Assembly (NCBI GenBank): GCA_905339295.1
Contig: CAJPFI010000017.1
Span: 62,001-126,000, forward strand
DNA from: Burkholderiales bacterium
Lineage (GTDB): Bacteria > Pseudomonadota > Gammaproteobacteria > Burkholderiales > Casimicrobiaceae
Direction: 5' to 3'
DNA: 64,000 nucleotides
Program-made: the position numbers and the translations under genes
Notes under the pieces: model-generated
What the model was told of the DNA's origin: nothing
The model's input: the letters and a program-made list of their open reading frames with translations, nothing else
The model's database searches: none
Shown: one piece after another, positions 54,941 to 64,000 of the stretch
Layout of the letters: every line of letters begins with the position of its first letter
How positions within the stretch are numbered: position 1 is the stretch's first letter

Positions 54941-56086
54941 ATGCCGACCACGACCCGGAACGCGCGCCCGCCCGCACGGCGCATCACGCTTCTCGTCGCG
55001 ACGCGCAAGGGCCTGTGGACGCTCGTGAGCGACACCGCACGCAGCCGCTGGACGCTCGCCGGGCCGCGTTTCCTCGGCCACAACGTCCATCACGCGATCG
55101 TCGACCCGCGCGACGGCAGGACCTGGCTCGCGGCCGCACGCACCGGGCACCTCGGGCCGACCGTGTTCCGCTCGTCCGACCGCGGACGCACGTGGACCGA
55201 GGCCGCGAAGCCGCCCGCCTTCCGGTCCGGGTCGGGACGCACGGTCGACCACACGTTCTGGCTGACGCCGGGTCACGCGAGCGAGGCCGGCGCCTGGTAC
55301 GCCGGGACGTCGCCGCAGGGATTGTTCCGCTCGACCGACGGCGGGGCGACCTGGACCGGCGTCGCCGGCTTCAACGAGCATCCGCAACGCAAGGCATGGT
55401 GCGGCGGCGACCAGGACGGCACGCCCGACGGCCCGAAGATGCACTCGGTCCTCGTGGATCCGCGCGACCCGAAGCACCTGTACGTCGGCATGTCGAGCGG
55501 CGGGGTGTTCGAGTCGACCGACGCAGGCGCCGACTGGGCGCCGCTCAATCGCGGCGTGCGCGCCGACTTCCTGCCCGATCCCGCGCCGGCGTTCGGTCAC
55601 GACCCGCACTGCCTGCGCTTCGCCGGCGGCAATCCGGACCGGTTGTGGCAGCAGAACCACTGCGGGCTCTACCGGCTCGACCGGCCGGCGGTCGACTGGC
55701 TGGACATCGGCGGGAGCATGCCGAAACGAGTCGGCGCGGTCGGCTTCCCGATCGTCGCGCATCCGCGCGACCCGGACACGGCGTGGATTTTCCCGATGGA
55801 CGGCACCGACGTGTGGCCGCGCACCTCGCCTGGCGGCAGGCCCGCCGCCTACCGGACGCTCGACGGCGGGAGCACCTGGCGCCGGCAGGACAAGGGCCTG
55901 CCCGCGTCGCAGGCGTGGTGGACCGTCAAGCGGCAGGCGATGACCGCGGATGCGCGCGAACCGGTCGGCGTCTATGTCGGGACGACGTCCGGCGAGCTGT
56001 GGGGCAGCCGAGACGAGGGGCGCACGTGGCGCTGCCTCGCGCGCAACCTGCCCCAGATCCAGGCCGTCGAGGCATCCGGTGGGTGA
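54941..56086 (+). CDS. BNR/sialidase-type beta-propeller protein
   Basis: 381 residues from the ATG at 54941 (GGAG 7 nt upstream); an ATG at 54923 is in frame. No signal peptide. Asp-box (BNR) repeats S-x-D-x-G-x-T-W occur several times: SSDRGRTWTEA, STDGGATWTGV, STDAGADWAPL, TLDGGSTWRR, SRDEGRTWRCL. This is a beta-propeller related to sialidase and photosystem-assembly folds, but catalytic Arg residues of sialidases are not evident. Next to it, a few bases on, is a MoaD/ThiS-like gene; this pairing recurs in diverse bacteria, function unknown. Confidence 0.82.
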   Translation: MPTTTRNARPPARRITLLVATRKGLWTLVSDTARSRWTLAGPRFLGHNVHHAIVDPRDGRTWLAAARTGHLGPTVFRSSDRGRTWTEAAKPPAFRSGSGRTVDHTFWLTPGHASEAGAWYAGTSPQGLFRSTDGGATWTGVAGFNEHPQRKAWCGGDQDGTPDGPKMHSVLVDPRDPKHLYVGMSSGGVFESTDAGADWAPLNRGVRADFLPDPAPAFGHDPHCLRFAGGNPDRLWQQNHCGLYRLDRPAVDWLDIGGSMPKRVGAVGFPIVAHPRDPDTAWIFPMDGTDVWPRTSPGGRPAAYRTLDGGSTWRRQDKGLPASQAWWTVKRQAMTADAREPVGVYVGTTSGELWGSRDEGRTWRCLARNLPQIQAVEASGG

Positions 56087-56093
56087 TCTCGCG

Positions 56094-56393
56094 ATGATCG
56101 CCCGTTACCGCGTCCGCATCCCGTCGCCGCTGCGCTCGTACACGCGCGGGCACGACGAGGTGATCGTGACGCTCCCCGAGCTGTCGCCGGACCACGGGCC
56201 GCCGTTGCGCGCGATCATCGCCGCCCTCGATTCGTCGTTCCCCGGCATCCGCTTCCGGATGGTCGACGAGCAGGGGAAGCTCCGCCCGCACATCGCGATC
56301 TTCCTCGGCCCCAAGGCGGTCCGCGACCTCGGGACGCCGGTTGCGCCCGACACCGACGTGATGATCGTGGCGGCGCTCTCCGGGGGCGACTGA
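56094..56393 (+). CDS. MoaD/ThiS-family small protein paired with the beta-propeller
   Basis: 99 residues from the ATG at 56094; a GTG at 56079 would overlap the end of the propeller gene. The beta-grasp pattern of MoaD/ThiS is visible (YRVRIPSPLRSYTRG, LRPHIAIFLGPKAVRDLG, TDVMIVAALSGG). The end reads LSGGD, so the diglycine that would be activated is one residue short of the C-terminus. Sulfur carriers end exactly in GG, so either the Asp is removed or the protein is not a conventional carrier. Its partner is the propeller gene upstream. Confidence 0.8.
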   Translation: MIARYRVRIPSPLRSYTRGHDEVIVTLPELSPDHGPPLRAIIAALDSSFPGIRFRMVDEQGKLRPHIAIFLGPKAVRDLGTPVAPDTDVMIVAALSGGD

Positions 56394-56530
56394 CCGACCG
56401 TCTCCGTCGTTCGCGCCGGGGGGGGCGCGCGCCGCCTCGGCGCTCGACGCGCAGCAGCATCGAACGCCCGTTCTCCCGCGGTCGCCCGGGCGTCGCGCGA
56501 CCGCCACGGGCCGCTGCGCCGCAACATTCC

Positions 56531-56560
56531 TTGCCCGGAATGGTGCACCGACAGTACAAT
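56531..56560 (+). promoter_or_regulatory. Candidate atp operon promoter
   Basis: TTGCCC (56531-56536), 18-bp spacer, TACAAT (56555-56560), about 52 bp upstream of atpI. The -10 matches five of six positions. It lies in the gap 56394-56611, which holds no gene. Confidence 0.5.
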
Positions 56561-56611
56561 CCGAAAGTTTGCTTCGCTCGCCGGTTTGCGCCCGAGGTCG
56601 AGGGCGCCGGC

Positions 56612-56980
56612 GTGACACCTCCGCTCAAGTCCAAGCCGATCCGCACCGTTCTCGCCTGGCAGGCGCTCGCGACCCTCGCGATCGCCGCCGGCGCGGGCGT
56701 GTGGGCCGGCGGACACGCAGCGCTGTCCGCGGCGCTGGGCGGACTGGTCACGCTGTCCTCGACCGTGGTCTACGCGTTCGTGCTGGGGATCGGACAGACC
56801 GCTTCCGCCGGCGCCACGGTCGTCACGATGCTGCGCGCGGAGGGGGCGAAGATCCTCGTGATCATCGTCCAGCTCTGGCTGGTGCTGGCGACGTACCGGG
56901 ACGTCGTGCCGGCGGCGCTGTTCGCTGCCTTCGTGGTCACGGTATTGCTGTTCAGCACGGCTTTTTTGTCGCGCGAGTAA
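56612..56980 (+). CDS. atpI: ATP synthase subunit I (AtpI)
   Basis: 122 residues from a GTG at 56612, chosen because the family start aligns there (an upstream in-frame TTG lies in the predicted promoter). Four hydrophobic segments (about 14-30, 34-58, 70-95, 98-115). Weakly conserved; assists assembly of the c-ring and Mg2+ homeostasis. First gene of the atp operon, 18 bp before atpB. Confidence 0.82.
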   Translation: MTPPLKSKPIRTVLAWQALATLAIAAGAGVWAGGHAALSAALGGLVTLSSTVVYAFVLGIGQTASAGATVVTMLRAEGAKILVIIVQLWLVLATYRDVVPAALFAAFVVTVLLFSTAFLSRE

Positions 56981-56998
56981 CCGGAAAGACACGTTCCC

Positions 56999-58148
<1,150 letters not shown>

Positions 58149-58195
58149 CCCTTCCCCGGGGCACGAACCCAGGCATCGGAAAGAAGGGAGCCGTC

Positions 58196-58666
58196 ATGAA
58201 CATCAACCTGACGCTGCTCATGCAGGCCGTCGCGTTCGCGGCGTTCATCTGGTTCACGGCCAGGTTCGTCTGGCCGCCCCTGATGCGCGCGATCGAGTCC
58301 CGCCGCAAGGAGATCGCCGACGGCCTCGCCGCCGGCGAGCAGGGCCGCCAGAACCTGTCGAGCGCCGAGAAGCGCGTGGCCGACCTGATGGCCGAGGCGA
58401 AAGGCCGGGCCGCGGAGATCGTCGCGCAGGGCGAGAAGTTCAGGTCCGAGACGATCGACCACGCGAAGGTCGAGGCGAAGGCCGAGGCCGACCGCATCGT
58501 GGCCGCCGCCAAGTCGGAGATCGCGCAGGAAGTCGCGCGCGCCAGGGAGTCGCTGCGCGACGCGGTCGCCAGCCTGGCGGTCGCGGGCGCCGAGAAGATC
58601 CTGAAGCGCGAGGTCGACGCGAAGGCGCACGCCGACCTGCTGCGCGAGATCCAGGCGCAGCTCTAG
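58196..58666 (+). CDS. atpF: ATP synthase F0 subunit b
   Basis: 156 residues. An N-terminal membrane helix ([23 protein letters not shown]) is followed by a long Ala/Lys/Glu-rich helical stalk. It dimerises as the peripheral stalk. RBS GAAGGGAG; 47 bp after atpE. Confidence 0.96.
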   Translation: MNINLTLLMQAVAFAAFIWFTARFVWPPLMRAIESRRKEIADGLAAGEQGRQNLSSAEKRVADLMAEAKGRAAEIVAQGEKFRSETIDHAKVEAKAEADRIVAAAKSEIAQEVARARESLRDAVASLAVAGAEKILKREVDAKAHADLLREIQAQL

Positions 58667-58682
58667 GACGCCGGGACACGCC

Positions 58683-59219
58683 ATGGCCGAACTGACCACA
58701 GTCGCGCGCCCGTACGCCGAGGCGGCGTTCGACATCGCGCGCGGGAAGAACGCGCTGCCCGCGTGGTCGACCATGCTCGAGCTCGTCGCGTCCGTCGCGA
58801 CCGACCCGCGCGTGAGCGAGGCGCTCGCGAGCCCGAAGCTCGGCGACGCGGAGAAGGAGTCGCTGTTCCTCTCCGTGTGCGGCGAGCGGCTCGACGCCGA
58901 CGCGAGGAGCCTGGTGCGCGTGCTGATCGAGTCCGATCGCATCGGGCTCGCCCGCGAGATCCGCGAGCTCTACGAGAAGCGCCGAAACGACGCCGAGGGC
59001 GTGGCGCGCGCGCTGATCGAGAGCGCGCTGCCCGTGTCGGACGCCGAGCTCGCCGACCTCACGTCCGCGCTCCAGCGCCGCTTCGGCCGGCGCATCGAGG
59101 CGACCGTGCGCGCGGCCCCGGAGCTCATCGGCGGCGCGCGCATCACGGTGGGCGACACGGTGATCGACGCCTCGGTGCAGGGCCGGCTCGCCGTCATGGC
59201 GACCGACCTCACGGCCTGA
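58683..59219 (+). CDS. atpH: ATP synthase F1 subunit delta
   Basis: 178 residues. It begins MAELTTVARPYAEAAFDIA, the usual delta start, and ends ELIGGARITVGDTVIDASVQGRL, typical of the C-terminus that binds subunit b. It joins F1 to the peripheral stalk. A 140-bp gap before atpA contains no gene. Confidence 0.96.
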   Translation: MAELTTVARPYAEAAFDIARGKNALPAWSTMLELVASVATDPRVSEALASPKLGDAEKESLFLSVCGERLDADARSLVRVLIESDRIGLAREIRELYEKRRNDAEGVARALIESALPVSDAELADLTSALQRRFGRRIEATVRAAPELIGGARITVGDTVIDASVQGRLAVMATDLTA

Positions 59220-59359
59220 GCGGAGCGATGGCGTACCCGTCGACACCCGGTTTTTCGATGCATCTGCCGCCGGAAACCGACGGGCGCCGCCCGCGGCTCG
59301 CGCGACATGCCAACGGGCGATAGCGCCTTCCCGCGCTCGTCCGCACCCAAGAGGGCACC

Positions 59360-60901
<1,542 letters not shown>

Positions 60902-60906
60902 TCCCG

Positions 60907-60960
60907 CGCGGCCGCTTTCGGCCGCGACGCCGGCCGCCTTCCGCCCGCGTGCGGAAGGCG
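60907..60960 (+). terminator. Two consecutive hairpins between atpA and atpG
   Basis: The first has an 8-bp stem (60907-60914 with 60919-60926, loop CTTT). The second has a 10-bp stem (CGCCTTCCGC 60935-60944 with GCGGAAGGCG 60951-60960, 6-nt loop). They lie within the 97-bp gap after atpA. No T-run follows, so they are more likely mRNA-processing or stability elements that set the ratio of alpha to gamma than full terminators. Confidence 0.45.
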
Positions 60961-60998
60961 AGGCGGGATCGGACCACAGGACACTCGGGACGACAGGC

Positions 60999-63366
<2,368 letters not shown>

Positions 63367-63523
63367 CCGTCGGAGGGCGGCGCGCGATCCGGCCGGAGCG
63401 CCGGCGTGGCGACGAGGTGCGCCCGACACGCCGGCGATCGACCGGTCCATATGTCGCGGCGATGCGGACGGATGATGCGACGACCCGGCTTTCGGGACGG
63501 CGACAGGAGCGACGGGACACACG

Positions 63524-63946
63524 ATGGCAGCCACGATGAAAGTCGATATCGTCAGCGCGGAAGAGCAGATCTTCTCGGGCGACGCGGAGTTCGTCGTGCT
63601 GCCGGGAATCATGGGCGAGCTCGGCATCTACCCGCGCCACACGCCGCTGTTCACCGAGATCAAGCCGGGCGCCGTGCGCATGAAGGTGCCCAACCAGGAG
63701 CGCGAGGAGCTGGTGTTCGTGATGGGCGGCTACCTCGAGGTGCAGCCGCACGCGGTCACGGTGCTCGCCGACACGGCGATCCGCGCGAAGGACCTGGACG
63801 AGAAGGCCGCGCTCGAGGCCAAGCGGGCGGCCGAAGAGGCGATGCAGAACAAGACGTCGAAGGAGGAGATCGCCCAGGCCGAGGCCGAGCTCGCGACCGC
63901 GCTCGCGCAGCTCGAGGCGATCCGCAAGCTGCGCCACCGCGCCTGA
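63524..63946 (+). CDS. atpC: ATP synthase F1 subunit epsilon
   Basis: 140 residues. A beta-sandwich ([24 protein letters not shown], then [19 protein letters not shown]) is followed by two C-terminal helices ([27 protein letters not shown]). It couples rotation to catalysis and inhibits hydrolysis. 157 bp after atpD with no gene between; last gene in the window. Confidence 0.96.
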   Translation: MAATMKVDIVSAEEQIFSGDAEFVVLPGIMGELGIYPRHTPLFTEIKPGAVRMKVPNQEREELVFVMGGYLEVQPHAVTVLADTAIRAKDLDEKAALEAKRAAEEAMQNKTSKEEIAQAEAELATALAQLEAIRKLRHRA

Positions 63947-63960
63947 CGGCGAGGCGCACC

Positions 63961-63981
63961 GGGGTACCGTCGCGGCACCCC
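63961..63981 (+). terminator. Hairpin after atpC
   Basis: GGGGTaCCG and CGGcACCCC (63961-63969 and 63973-63981) pair around TCG with one mismatch, 15 bp past the atpC stop and followed by a short CTCTCC tract. It may end the atp transcript; the window closes 19 bp later. Confidence 0.4.
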
Positions 63982-64000
63982 TCTCCGGCGGGAGTCGGAG

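Overview
The window is a GC-rich (about 70% by eye), densely packed bacterial chromosome segment. It carries the replication-origin neighbourhood of what is most likely a betaproteobacterium. Reasons: the order rpmH-rnpA-yidD-yidC-mnmE on one side of the origin and dnaA-dnaN-gyrB on the other, then mnmG-rsmG-parA-parB upstream of an atpIBEFHAGDC operon; the def-fmt-rsmB-DUF4390-ntrY string; a topoisomerase III gene next to dprA; and a Bug/TctC-type tripartite tricarboxylate transporter, a family especially abundant in Betaproteobacteria. No tRNA, rRNA, CRISPR array, transposase or prophage gene was seen.

Layout. 1-3702 (minus): def, fmt, rsmB, a DUF4390 gene and the first codons of an NtrY-like sensor kinase. 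3807-10149 (plus): LysM protein, dprA, topB, a glycosyltransferase. 10133-10525 (minus): the decayed 3' end of a secreted-protein gene. 10754-17667 (plus): an accessory cassette with a TIM-barrel protein, a glycerol-1-phosphate-dehydrogenase-like enzyme, a DeoR-type repressor and an ABC transporter of the iron/2-aminoethylphosphonate class. 17828-19589: a glycosyltransferase and a sulfotransferase facing each other. 19657-25002 (minus): gyrB, dnaN, dnaA. 25003-25336: the likely oriC, with two consensus DnaA boxes inside a predicted dnaA promoter, a 14-bp hairpin and the rpmH promoter. 25337-29311 (plus): rpmH, rnpA (with no ordinary start codon), yidD, yidC, mnmE. 29478-36361 (plus): tctCBA, an AbrB-family membrane protein, a trans-aconitate-methyltransferase-like gene and pckG. 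36610-42210 (plus): a His-tailed EamA transporter flanked by two parS sites, then mnmG, rsmG, a 26-bp-arm inverted repeat, parA and parB. 42305-53792: a copper-handling island of two convergent operons lying where parB would usually be followed closely by the atp operon. 54235-56393: a peroxiredoxin and a beta-propeller/MoaD-ThiS pair. 56612-63946: the complete F-type ATP synthase operon.

How the genes work together. ParA, ParB and the two parS sites form the chromosome-segregation system beside oriC. The plus-strand copper operon encodes periplasmic copper oxidation and binding (multicopper oxidase, cupredoxin, DUF411, CusF) plus an outer-membrane factor. The minus-strand operon encodes a Cu-type P1B ATPase and a series of small, mostly membrane or Met/His-rich proteins of unknown role. 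The 10.7-17.7 kb cassette reads as uptake and oxidation of a small phosphorylated compound, possibly sn-glycerol-1-phosphate or a relative. That assignment, and the roles of the uncharacterised copper-operon membrane proteins, are inferences from family and context.
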